A DNA stretch of 64,000 bases, taken from Peptoclostridium litorale DSM 5388 (lineage in GTDB: Bacteria > Bacillota > Clostridia > Peptostreptococcales > Peptostreptococcaceae). The stretch is from contig NZ_FSRH01000005.1 in the NCBI RefSeq assembly GCF_900141635.1, positions 1 to 64,000 on the forward strand, in the 5' to 3' direction. Position 1 is the stretch's first letter; each line of letters starts with the position of its first letter. Shown here in pieces: positions 34,908 to 42,482 of the stretch. A program made the position numbers and the translations under genes. The notes under the pieces were generated by a model that made no database searches, was not told the DNA's origin, and saw only the letters and a list, made by a program, of their open reading frames with translations.

Positions 34908-35899
34908 TGAATATACAGGGGAAAAGGGTTTTAGTTACAGGGGCAGAAGGATTTATAGGAAGCCACTTGACTGAAAGACTGATTGAACTGGGGGCAGAAG
35001 TGACAGCCATGGTTCAGTATAACTCATTTAACGGCTGGGGATGGATTGACACATTTGATGAAAGCATGAAAAAAGAGATTAATGTTTACACTGGAGACGT
35101 GAGAGAATATGACAATGTATCAAAGGTTGTAAAGGGACATGATGTAGTGCTTCACCTTGCAGCTTTAATTGCAATTCCATATTCATATCAATCGCCAATG
35201 GCTTATGTAAGAACGAATATAGAAGGAACTACAAATGTACTTGAAGCCTGCAAAGAATATGGTGTGGAAAAGATTGTCCATACGTCCACGAGCGAGACGT
35301 ATGGAACGGCTTTATACGTGCCTATTGATGAAAAGCATCCGCTGCAGGGGCAGTCTCCTTATTCGGCATCCAAGATAGGGGCGGACAAAATTGCGGAAAG
35401 TTACCATAGAAGCTTCAACCTGCCTGTAGCTACAATAAGGCCTTTCAATACTTATGGTCCGAGACAATCGGCAAGAGCGGTAATACCGACTATAATATCG
35501 CAGATCATATCGGGAAAAAACCAAATAAAGCTAGGAAGCCTGTCGCCGACTAGAGACTTTAACTATGTGAAGGATACTGTGGAAGCATTCATTAAAATTG
35601 CAGAAAGCGACAAGACCATAGGAGAAGTCATTAATTCGGGGTCAAATGATGAAATAAGCATTGGAGAGTTGGTTAAGCTGATTATAAAAATCACGGGAAA
35701 AGATGTGGAAATTGTCTGTGATGAAGAACGAATAAGGCCGCAAAAAAGCGAAGTAAATAGACTGTGGGCAGACAACACTAAGATAAAACAGCGGACAGAC
35801 TGGCTGCCTAGATATTCACTTGAGGAGGGTCTGACTGAGACTGCAAAGTGGATAGAGAAGAACATGCAGTATTTCAAGACTGATATTTATAATGTCTAA
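34907..35899 (+). CDS. legB: NAD-dependent sugar nucleotide 4,6-dehydratase (LegB)
   Basis: 330-residue short-chain dehydrogenase/epimerase-type enzyme. The dinucleotide loop TGAEGFIGSHLTERL is at the N-terminus; the catalytic triad is visible as STSETYG followed by YSASKIGADK. RPFNTYGPRQSARAVIPT and RDFNYVKDTVEAF are also typical. In the pathway it forms the 4-keto-6-deoxy sugar from the GDP-GlcNAc intermediate. Start is GTG 34907 and the next gene is the matching aminotransferase. Confidence 0.87.
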   Translation: MNIQGKRVLVTGAEGFIGSHLTERLIELGAEVTAMVQYNSFNGWGWIDTFDESMKKEINVYTGDVREYDNVSKVVKGHDVVLHLAALIAIPYSYQSPMAYVRTNIEGTTNVLEACKEYGVEKIVHTSTSETYGTALYVPIDEKHPLQGQSPYSASKIGADKIAESYHRSFNLPVATIRPFNTYGPRQSARAVIPTIISQIISGKNQIKLGSLSPTRDFNYVKDTVEAFIKIAESDKTIGEVINSGSNDEISIGELVKLIIKITGKDVEIVCDEERIRPQKSEVNRLWADNTKIKQRTDWLPRYSLEEGLTETAKWIEKNMQYFKTDIYNV

Positions 35900-35952
35900 T
35901 AATGCTTTGGCTAACTTATTAAAATTGATATGAATGAAAATGAGGAGAGAAT

Positions 35953-37056
35953 ATGATTCCTTTATGCATACCGGAAATAAGAGGAAATGAGTGGAAGTAT
36001 ATTAAAGAATGTTTGGATACAAACTGGGTATCATCTGTTGGAAGTTATGTAGACAGGTTTGAAATAGAATTTTCAAAATATGTAAATGCTAAAAAAGCAG
36101 TAGTAACTATGAATGGAACGGCAGCGCTGGACCTTGCTCTTAGAAGTTTGAGTATAGGGCCAGGAGACGAAGTGATCGTACCTTCGCTGACGTTCATATC
36201 ACCGGTGAACACCATAAGGTATGTGGGAGCCACGCCTGTATTTGCGGATGTATGCAGGGGCACATTCGTCATGGACACAAATAAGATTGAAGAGCTTATA
36301 ACACCAAAAACAAGGGCCATAATACCGGTTCACATTTATGGACATCCTGTTGATATGGACAAGTTGATGTCTATTGCAAAAAAGCACAACCTGTATGTAA
36401 TCGAAGATGCAACTGAAAGCCTGGGATCCATGTATAGTGGGAAGGCGACGGGGACAATTGGCGATATAGGGTGCTTTAGCTTCAATGGGAACAAACTGAT
36501 TACAACTGGAGCAGGAGGCATGCTGGTTACGAATGATGAAAAAACAGGTGAGAGAGCGAAATATTTAGCTACTCAAACAAAGACCATAACAGACAATGGT
36601 GCGATGTACCATGAAGAAGTAGGATATAATTATAGAATGCCAAATTTGCTTGCTGCAATGGGATGCGCGCAGCTTGAAAACATAGAAGAATATATAAGAA
36701 TAAAAAGAGAAAATGCCAATATATACAATGAACTGCTAAAAGACTTGAAGGGAATAACCCTTCCAATCGAGAAATCAAATGTAAAAAACGTGCACTGGCT
36801 ATATTCCATTGTTATAGAGGATGAACACGTTTTGACAAGAGACGAACTTATAAAAAAGCTGGGCGAAAATGGAGTACAGGCCAGACCGTTTTTTATGCCT
36901 GTACATAAAATGAAACCTTATGAGAATTGCAGGCATAGCGGAATGAAGATCACTGATGATTTGGCAAACAGAGGAATAAATCTGCCGAGTTCTGTAGGGC
37001 TTAAGAAAATAGAGATAGAACAAATATGTGACATCATAAGAAATGCTACTTTGTAA
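35953..37056 (+). CDS. legC: PLP-dependent aminotransferase of the DegT/DnrJ class (LegC)
   Basis: 367-residue sugar aminotransferase that adds the C4 amino group to the LegB product. The PLP lysine is in GCFSFNGNKLITTGAGGML, with EDATESLGSMY carrying the aspartate that contacts the pyridine nitrogen, and NGTAALDLALRSL near the N-terminus. It ends the nonulosonate cluster; GAGGAGA precedes the ATG. About 235 bp separate it from flaG, where a sigma-D promoter starts a new unit. Confidence 0.88.
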   Translation: MIPLCIPEIRGNEWKYIKECLDTNWVSSVGSYVDRFEIEFSKYVNAKKAVVTMNGTAALDLALRSLSIGPGDEVIVPSLTFISPVNTIRYVGATPVFADVCRGTFVMDTNKIEELITPKTRAIIPVHIYGHPVDMDKLMSIAKKHNLYVIEDATESLGSMYSGKATGTIGDIGCFSFNGNKLITTGAGGMLVTNDEKTGERAKYLATQTKTITDNGAMYHEEVGYNYRMPNLLAAMGCAQLENIEEYIRIKRENANIYNELLKDLKGITLPIEKSNVKNVHWLYSIVIEDEHVLTRDELIKKLGENGVQARPFFMPVHKMKPYENCRHSGMKITDDLANRGINLPSSVGLKKIEIEQICDIIRNATL

Positions 37057-37220
37057 TACGGTTTAAATGTCATTTGCATTTTGTACATGCTTTTAGTGAG
37101 ATTGATTTTTGATTTGATTAAGTATAGAGATTTTATTAGGCTGGTCAATTGTGACATATCGAAAAAAGTCAAAATGTGTAGAAATTCAACTGTAATATAC
37201 ATAAATATAAGTGATTTCAT

Positions 37221-37247
37221 TAAACTTTCATGAGGAAAATCCGATAA
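37221..37247 (+). promoter_or_regulatory. Sigma-D promoter for flaG-fliD-fliS
   Basis: TAAA (37221-37224), exactly 15 bases, TCCGATAA (37240-37247): a one-mismatch match to TAAA-N15-GCCGATAA. It lies 46 bases before the flaG start. Confidence 0.8.
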
Positions 37248-37292
37248 ATATATTAGAATATATATTAATATGCATGGAGGCGGTGAAAGTTT

Positions 37293-37655
37293 ATGAAACT
37301 GGATGGTTCGGCAGTAAACAGTAACATGACTTCTCAAAGGAGTGAGATTTCATATTCTGAGAAGGTTTCACCTGAAAAGGCGGATATGGTGGTACAGTCA
37401 AAGGGAAAAGAGCAACAGGCAGCATATCCAGGGGAAAGAAAACTTATAGAGGCTATAGAAAAAGCAAACCCAAACCTTATGGGTACAAATACAAATCTTG
37501 AATTTTCGATACATAAAGAGACAAAGCAGATAATGGTTAAGATAGTCGACGCTGAAACAGAAGAGGTTTTAAAGGAGATACCATCTGAAAAGGTACTCGA
37601 TATGGTGGCTAATATGATAGAAAAATCGGGAGTATTCATAGACAAAAGGGGATAA
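37293..37655 (+). CDS. flaG: FlaG family flagellar protein
   Basis: 120-residue FlaG protein. The conserved C-terminal domain (about 65-118) reads NTNLEFSIHKETKQIMVKIVDAETEEVLKEIPSEKVLDMV in outline. FlaG affects filament length in other bacteria; the mechanism is not settled. The N-terminal half is low-complexity. AGGCGGTGA lies about ten bases before the ATG. It is followed by fliD and fliS, the classical order. Confidence 0.92.
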   Translation: MKLDGSAVNSNMTSQRSEISYSEKVSPEKADMVVQSKGKEQQAAYPGERKLIEAIEKANPNLMGTNTNLEFSIHKETKQIMVKIVDAETEEVLKEIPSEKVLDMVANMIEKSGVFIDKRG

Positions 37656-37679
37656 TTCAAAATAGAGGGGTGAAAAAGC

Positions 37680-39332
37680 ATGAGTGCTATTAGATTTGGA
37701 GGAATAGCTTCGGGTCTCGATACTGAAAATATTGTAAAAGAGCTTATGAACGCCGAAAAAATGAAGGTGGATAAGCTCTATAGAAGCAAAACTACAAAGA
37801 CTTGGACACAGGAAGCGTATAACACTGTAAACAAAGACACGGCGAACTTTATAGTAGAAGCCAGAAAAAGTTTGGGGCTTACAGGAACCACAAGTTATGG
37901 CACGTCACTTTCAAAGTCGTATGAGAGCTTTTCATGGGTTAAAAGCGCATCTTCTTCGAATAGCGATGTATTTACTGCTAAGGCTCAGGCATCGGCTCTT
38001 TCGGGCACACATACGCTAGAGGTGGAGCAACTTGCAACGGGCGTGAACAAGGCGAGTATTAAGGACATTGCAGAGGTGCATGGGCTGGACGATGTCACAT
38101 CTTCAACAAAGCTCTCAGAACTTGGCATAGCTGCAGATGGAATTGTAACATTTGAAGGTGCTTCTGAAGATGTTTCGTATACTGCTGACACAACAATATC
38201 TGAGCTGGTTTCAAGTATAAATGCACTCAAGGATGCAGACGGAAATGCTCTTGGAATAAGAGCTACATTTGATGAAACATCGAACAGGCTGTTTCTTTCA
38301 GCGGAAGGCACTGGAAGTGATGCAAATATAAATATAACAGCAGATGATGGAAATCTTTTTACAGACCCGACTCCAGATGCAGATGTATTATTAGCTGATA
38401 TGGGGAGCGTATTTGCTACGGAACTTACAGTAGGTGATTCATATGCTGGTCAAAATGCTATAATATCATTTGACGGAGCGGAAGGCATAGAGTATTCTTC
38501 AAACCAGTTTACCATAAATGGTATAGAGATAGATCTAAAGGCTGCGGATATAGGAACGCCCCATACAATAAAAGTAGACACTAATTTAGATGGAATAGTT
38601 GAAAAGCTTAATGAATTCGTAGAGTCGTACAACAGCCTCATAGATGGTCTCAACAGCAAACTCTCAGAAAAGAGCTACAGAGACTACCAGCCTCTTTCTG
38701 ACGAGGAAAAAGCTGGAATGGACGAGGATACGATAAAGCTTTGGGAGGAAAAGGCTAAGTCGGGGCTTCTTCGAAACGACAGCACAGTAGACAGGATGAT
38801 ATCGAAAGTAAGGTCCGGGCTTTATGAAGAAGTCGATGGAGTTTCGGGCTCATTCAATGCGCTGTATGAAATTGGAATAACCACGGGCTCATATCAGGAA
38901 AAGGGCAAGCTTGAAATAGACGAGACAAAGCTAAGAACAAAAATTATGGAGGACCCGGACGGGGTCATGAACCTTTTGTTTAAGACATCCACTTCTGCTG
39001 ACGATGATACAAAGAGAAGTGAAACGGGTATAATAAACAGGATGTTCGACGACATGACTACTGGCATGAAGGAGATAATCGACAAGGCCGGTGCAGGGGA
39101 CAACGCAAGCCTTTACAGGAAAGTACAGTCTTCAATAATGATAGATTTTGTAACCGCAGGTTCAAAGAGCATGCTTGACAAGGACCTTCTCGACATTTCA
39201 AAGAGAATAGACAATGAAAACAGGAGAATGGCAAGTGTAGAAGAAAGATACTGGAGCAAGTTTACAGCGCTTGAAAAGGCCATGCAGGAAATGAATTCAC
39301 AGAGCGGATGGCTTTCGCAGCAACTTGGCTAA
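37680..39332 (+). CDS. fliD: Flagellar filament cap protein FliD
   Basis: 550-residue hook-associated protein 2, which caps the filament and folds incoming flagellin. The N-terminal FGGIASGLDTENIVKELMNAEKMKVDKLYRSKTTKTWTQEAYNTVN (shown by its start at residues 5-15) and the C-terminal coiled coil MLDKDLLDISKRIDNENRRM are conserved. The central part includes VQSGLYEEVDG-like repeats typical of the D2-D3 domains. GAGGGGTGA precedes the ATG. It is the second gene of the sigma-D unit. Confidence 0.96.
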   Translation: MSAIRFGGIASGLDTENIVKELMNAEKMKVDKLYRSKTTKTWTQEAYNTVNKDTANFIVEARKSLGLTGTTSYGTSLSKSYESFSWVKSASSSNSDVFTAKAQASALSGTHTLEVEQLATGVNKASIKDIAEVHGLDDVTSSTKLSELGIAADGIVTFEGASEDVSYTADTTISELVSSINALKDADGNALGIRATFDETSNRLFLSAEGTGSDANINITADDGNLFTDPTPDADVLLADMGSVFATELTVGDSYAGQNAIISFDGAEGIEYSSNQFTINGIEIDLKAADIGTPHTIKVDTNLDGIVEKLNEFVESYNSLIDGLNSKLSEKSYRDYQPLSDEEKAGMDEDTIKLWEEKAKSGLLRNDSTVDRMISKVRSGLYEEVDGVSGSFNALYEIGITTGSYQEKGKLEIDETKLRTKIMEDPDGVMNLLFKTSTSADDDTKRSETGIINRMFDDMTTGMKEIIDKAGAGDNASLYRKVQSSIMIDFVTAGSKSMLDKDLLDISKRIDNENRRMASVEERYWSKFTALEKAMQEMNSQSGWLSQQLG

Positions 39333-39360
39333 CAACATAACATGAAAGGCGGTAAGGTTT

Positions 39361-39744
39361 ATGGCTATGGCAAATCCACATCTTAAATATCAGCAGCAGG
39401 CGGTTATGACGGCTCCGCCGGAAGAACTTACGCTTATGCTTTATGACGGATGCGTTAAGTTTTTGAGCAGGGCTGAAATAGGACTCGAGGACAACAACAT
39501 TGAAATGATAAACAACAACCTTGTGAAGGCTCAAAACATAATAAGCGAGCTCAACTCGACCCTCAATATGGACTATGAGGTTTCAAAAGGGCTAAGACCG
39601 ATATACAACTATCTGCATTCAAGGCTTCTCGATGCAAACATAAAAAAGGACAGGGCGATAGTCGAAGAGGTTAAGGGGTTTATAATAGAACTTAGAGATA
39701 CTTGGAAAGAGGCAATGAAAATAGCAAGAAGAACCTCTAGATAG
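39361..39744 (+). CDS. fliS: Flagellin export chaperone FliS
   Basis: 127-residue four-helix chaperone that binds the flagellin C-terminus and keeps it soluble until export. QQQAVMTAPPEELTLMLYDGCVKFL, LNMDYEVSKGLRPIYNYLHSRLLDANIKKD and VEEVKGFIIELRDTWKEAMK are signature segments. It follows fliD by 28 bp. Confidence 0.96.
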   Translation: MAMANPHLKYQQQAVMTAPPEELTLMLYDGCVKFLSRAEIGLEDNNIEMINNNLVKAQNIISELNSTLNMDYEVSKGLRPIYNYLHSRLLDANIKKDRAIVEEVKGFIIELRDTWKEAMKIARRTSR

Positions 39745-39755
39745 GTGGTATGCAT

Positions 39756-40247
39756 ATGGATTCCAAGAAGACTATAGCGAGCATTGTAGAGCTTTTGGCT
39801 CAAAAGAGGGCTTTGATGAGAAGTGTTTACGATATAACGAAAGAACAAAACGGACAGATGAAAAGGGAAAACATAGATGTATTTCTTGCCAACCTTAAAA
39901 AAAGGCAGCTGTTGATGGATGAAATAGATGTCATAGACGCCAAGTTTTACAGGTATTTCGTGCAGATGAAAAAACTCATGGGTGTGGACTCGCTTGACGA
40001 TGTTGACACACTGAAGCATCCCGAGCTTAAAAGCCTCAAGGACGGAGTCAGAGAGATTCTGGAGCTGGTTAGGGAGATAAAAAGCATTGACGAGCAGAGC
40101 AGCTCTATGGCAAACGAGAGTATGGCAAGGCTCAAGGAGGACATGAAGGCTCTGCAGCAAAGAAAGCAAATGGGCAATAAGATTTCGAGCGGGTATGCGT
40201 CTACATACAGACATGCCCAGGGAGTATTCATAGACAACAAGAAATAG
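39756..40247 (+). CDS. FlgN/FliT-like flagellar chaperone (tentative)
   Basis: 163-residue, helical, Lys- and Glu-rich protein with long predicted coiled coils. It sits directly after fliS, the usual place of FliT, and its N-terminal LLAQKRALMRSVYDITKEQNGQMKREN resembles FlgN/FliT proteins. It may therefore chaperone FliD. Sequence alone does not decide between the two families. ATG 39756 is preferred over 39750 because AGGTGG is seven bases before it. Confidence 0.55.
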   Translation: MDSKKTIASIVELLAQKRALMRSVYDITKEQNGQMKRENIDVFLANLKKRQLLMDEIDVIDAKFYRYFVQMKKLMGVDSLDDVDTLKHPELKSLKDGVREILELVREIKSIDEQSSSMANESMARLKEDMKALQQRKQMGNKISSGYASTYRHAQGVFIDNKK

Positions 40248-40289
40248 AATGAAACTTGATTTATAATAGGATAAGGGGGGCCAGCGGAT

Positions 40290-40466
40290 ATGGATATTGC
40301 TGCACTGTCAACGGTAATGAGTCATATGAAGATTCAGCAGGAGGCAAGCCTGAGCGTTACAAAAATGGCCATGGATACGGCCAAAGAGCAAATGAATGAC
40401 ATGGTAAAGACAATGGAGATGTCTGTGAATCCACATTTGGGAGGAAGCATAGACATAAAGCTATAG
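40290..40466 (+). CDS. YjfB-type small motility protein
   Basis: 58-residue protein starting MDIAALSTVMSHMKIQQEASLSVTKMAMD (first nine residues are the family start) and ending GGSIDIKL. It fits the YjfB_motility family of small proteins found beside flagellar genes, where their function is unknown. AAGGGGGGCC is the ribosome site. It closes the flagellar block; the next feature is a terminator. Confidence 0.72.
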   Translation: MDIAALSTVMSHMKIQQEASLSVTKMAMDTAKEQMNDMVKTMEMSVNPHLGGSIDIKL

Positions 40467-40534
40467 CAATGTGTCTGGAAGGAAAAGTGTTTGATATGGG
40501 TAACAACAGGTGAATATTTAGAGTTTAAATGGTG

Positions 40535-40568
40535 ATGATCCTTGCAATTTGCAGGGGTCATTTTTTAT
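40535..40568 (+). terminator. Terminator after the flagellar block
   Basis: Arms ATGATCCTTGCA (40535-40546) and TGCAGGGGTCAT (40550-40561) with two G-U pairs, then six T. Confidence 0.8.
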
Positions 40569-40710
40569 TGAGGAATTCAGCTGTTTAATCGGAGTTATAT
40601 GAATCAATGTTTGTATTTTTGATATACTTCCTGCAGTGTTTTGACAACTTTTAAAATTCGACAAACTCTTAAAAAACCAGGGGGATTTTTTTAACATCTT
40701 CTTAACAGAA

Positions 40711-40943
40711 AAATCCACAAGGCGATTGTTGGAATATAAGTTATTCACAGAATTGTCCACACTGTCCACAGGAAATGTGATTCTACCCGTCAAAGGGTGC
40801 ATGGAAACATTTTTTTTGCAGTATACTTTGTGAATGGCTGCAGAGCTGTATTTTTGAATGATTTCATTCAATTTTTCAAAAAGATTGTTATTAAACCTGT
40901 TTTTTTCTTATCTTTAAATTTTTGATTTTAAAACTGTGGATAA
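40711..40943. other. Cluster of DnaA-box-like sites in an AT-rich, gene-free stretch
   Basis: Within 233 bases there is a perfect DnaA box on the minus strand (TGTGGATAA, 40935-40943), two boxes with a single mismatch (TTATTCACA 40741-40749, TTGTCCACA 40753-40761), and two with two mismatches (CTGTCCACA 40762-40770, AAATCCACA 40711-40719). Long T- and A-runs (40860-40930) flank the perfect box. No dnaA, dnaN or rpmH gene is nearby, so this may be a secondary DnaA binding region. The rest of the 40569-41040 stretch contains no gene I can support. Confidence 0.5.
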
Positions 40944-41043
40944 CAATGACTTATTTCTCTGAGAAACATAAATATTATAAAAGAGCACATCGCTTAATTG
41001 TGTTACGCGCGATGTTCGAGGGTAAATATAGTGAATAAGTTTG

Positions 41044-41071
41044 TAAATCAAAGACATGCGCTTGTCGATAA
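41044..41071 (+). promoter_or_regulatory. Candidate sigma-D promoter for the V-ATPase operon
   Basis: TAAA (41044-41047), 16-base spacer, GTCGATAA (41064-41071), one mismatch from GCCGATAA. The start of transcription would fall about 25 bases before the first ATPase gene, just ahead of AAGGCGGTG. Confidence 0.5.
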
Positions 41072-41104
41072 ATATACTTTACATATTAAGGCGGTGTGAG
41101 AGAT

Positions 41105-41431
41105 ATGGAAGATATGGAGATTTTGAAAAGGATAATAGAAATAGATAGCAGGAGCAGTGAACTGGATGAGAAGACAAACAGGATAATGGACGAAAATGAG
41201 CGCAATATAAAAAAAGAGATAGAAGATATGGAGGAAGAGATCATAGGAACAGCAAGATCTGATGGGAAAAAGGAGATGGAAAGGCTTGTTGTTGAAGGGG
41301 AAAAAAAAGCCACGGAAATAGAAAAACAGTACGAGCAAATGGAAAGAGAGCTTCAAAAGAGGTTTGAGGAGGCAAAGGAAGATATAGAAAGGGAGATTTT
41401 TCACATGACATTTGTAAAAGGAGATGTGTAG
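41105..41431 (+). CDS. ntpF: V-type ATPase peripheral-stalk subunit (G/H type)
   Basis: 108-residue, almost entirely charged coiled-coil protein (runs of Glu, Lys, Arg; no membrane segment), in the first place of the V-ATPase operon. Such subunits pair with subunit E to form the stator stalk. ATG 41105 has AAGGCGGTG seven bases upstream; the in-frame GTG 41096 is within that site. Identity rests on position and composition, since the family is variable. Confidence 0.78.
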   Translation: MEDMEILKRIIEIDSRSSELDEKTNRIMDENERNIKKEIEDMEEEIIGTARSDGKKEMERLVVEGEKKATEIEKQYEQMERELQKRFEEAKEDIEREIFHMTFVKGDV

Positions 41432-41432
41432 A

Positions 41433-42470
41433 TTGCCTAGCGTTCAAAAATATGCCGCTGTGAATACCAAGGCGAGGGCGCTCAAATCAAAGCTTTTGAG
41501 CGAGCAGGACTATAAAAACCTAATAGAGAAGAAAAGTGAAAAGGAGATAGTCGCCTATTTGAAGGAAAAGACGGGCTACAAGGAGGCACTCAAGGACATA
41601 GACCCAAATAACTATGAAAGGGACGACTTCGAGTTTGCCATAAGAAAGACAATACTACATGACTATGAAAAGATAACACATTTTCTTACAGGAGAGAGCA
41701 AGAAGGTGTTTAAAATACTCTCGCTGGTAAGATATGAGGTTGAAGACTTAAAGCTTATACTGAGGTCCATAAGCAGAGGGGAGGATCCAAAGCTAATGGC
41801 AAGGAGATTCCTTCATACAAAGAGCTATACAGGGGTAGCAAAGGACGAGCTTATAAGAGCGAAGACTATAGAGGATTTTGTGGAAAGGCTTCAGGGAACC
41901 ATATACTACAGCCGGCTTAAAAGCCTTACTGCAGAGGACATGGAAAAAAGGCAATTCCACATGGAGATGAACATGGACTATGCTTATTTCAAGCTTTTAT
42001 TTGACCACACTGAAAAGCTTGATCCATATGACAGGGACATACTTAAAAAGCAGCTTGGGATAAATGTAGACCTTCAAAATATGCAGTTCATATACAGGGC
42101 TGTTACATTTTACGATCTTTCACCGGTTGAAATATTCAACTATGCTCTTCCGTTTGGCTATTATTTCAAGGGAAACAGGCTTAAGAGGCTTTGTTCTGTA
42201 GGTACTCCGGAAAAATATATGGAAGAAATAAAGGGTACAATATATGCACCGCTTGTGGAGAGGGGAATAAGCGACATATATATGGAAAGAGCCATGTCGC
42301 AGGCCCTTTACGAGGACTATACTGCCACTGGGGATATGGATATTTCCCAGGTTATTGAGTACTACCACAGGGTGGAATTTGAAATGAGGGATATAATATC
42401 CATTACCGAGGCGGTAAGGTATGGAATTGAATTTTCAACAGCGAGAAAATACCTCATAAGAAGGATTTAA
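41433..42470 (+). CDS. ntpC: V-type ATPase subunit C
   Basis: 345-residue subunit C (AC39/d family), which couples the central rotor to the membrane ring. Members are nearly all helical; YAAVNTKARALKSKLLSEQDYKNLI at the N-terminus and VEFEMRDIISITEAVRYGIEF near the C-terminus fit. TTG 41433 is used since AAGGAG (41418-41423) is nine bases upstream; ATG 41424 abuts the ribosome site. The start overlaps nothing but lies one base after the previous stop. Confidence 0.85.
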   Translation: MPSVQKYAAVNTKARALKSKLLSEQDYKNLIEKKSEKEIVAYLKEKTGYKEALKDIDPNNYERDDFEFAIRKTILHDYEKITHFLTGESKKVFKILSLVRYEVEDLKLILRSISRGEDPKLMARRFLHTKSYTGVAKDELIRAKTIEDFVERLQGTIYYSRLKSLTAEDMEKRQFHMEMNMDYAYFKLLFDHTEKLDPYDRDILKKQLGINVDLQNMQFIYRAVTFYDLSPVEIFNYALPFGYYFKGNRLKRLCSVGTPEKYMEEIKGTIYAPLVERGISDIYMERAMSQALYEDYTATGDMDISQVIEYYHRVEFEMRDIISITEAVRYGIEFSTARKYLIRRI

Positions 42471-42482
42471 GGGGGGATTATT

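Noticed and set aside
40518-40871. Open frame of 117 codons on the minus strand in the gap before the V-ATPase operon
   Set aside because: It runs through the flagellar terminator and the DnaA-box cluster, with no ribosome site or family resemblance.
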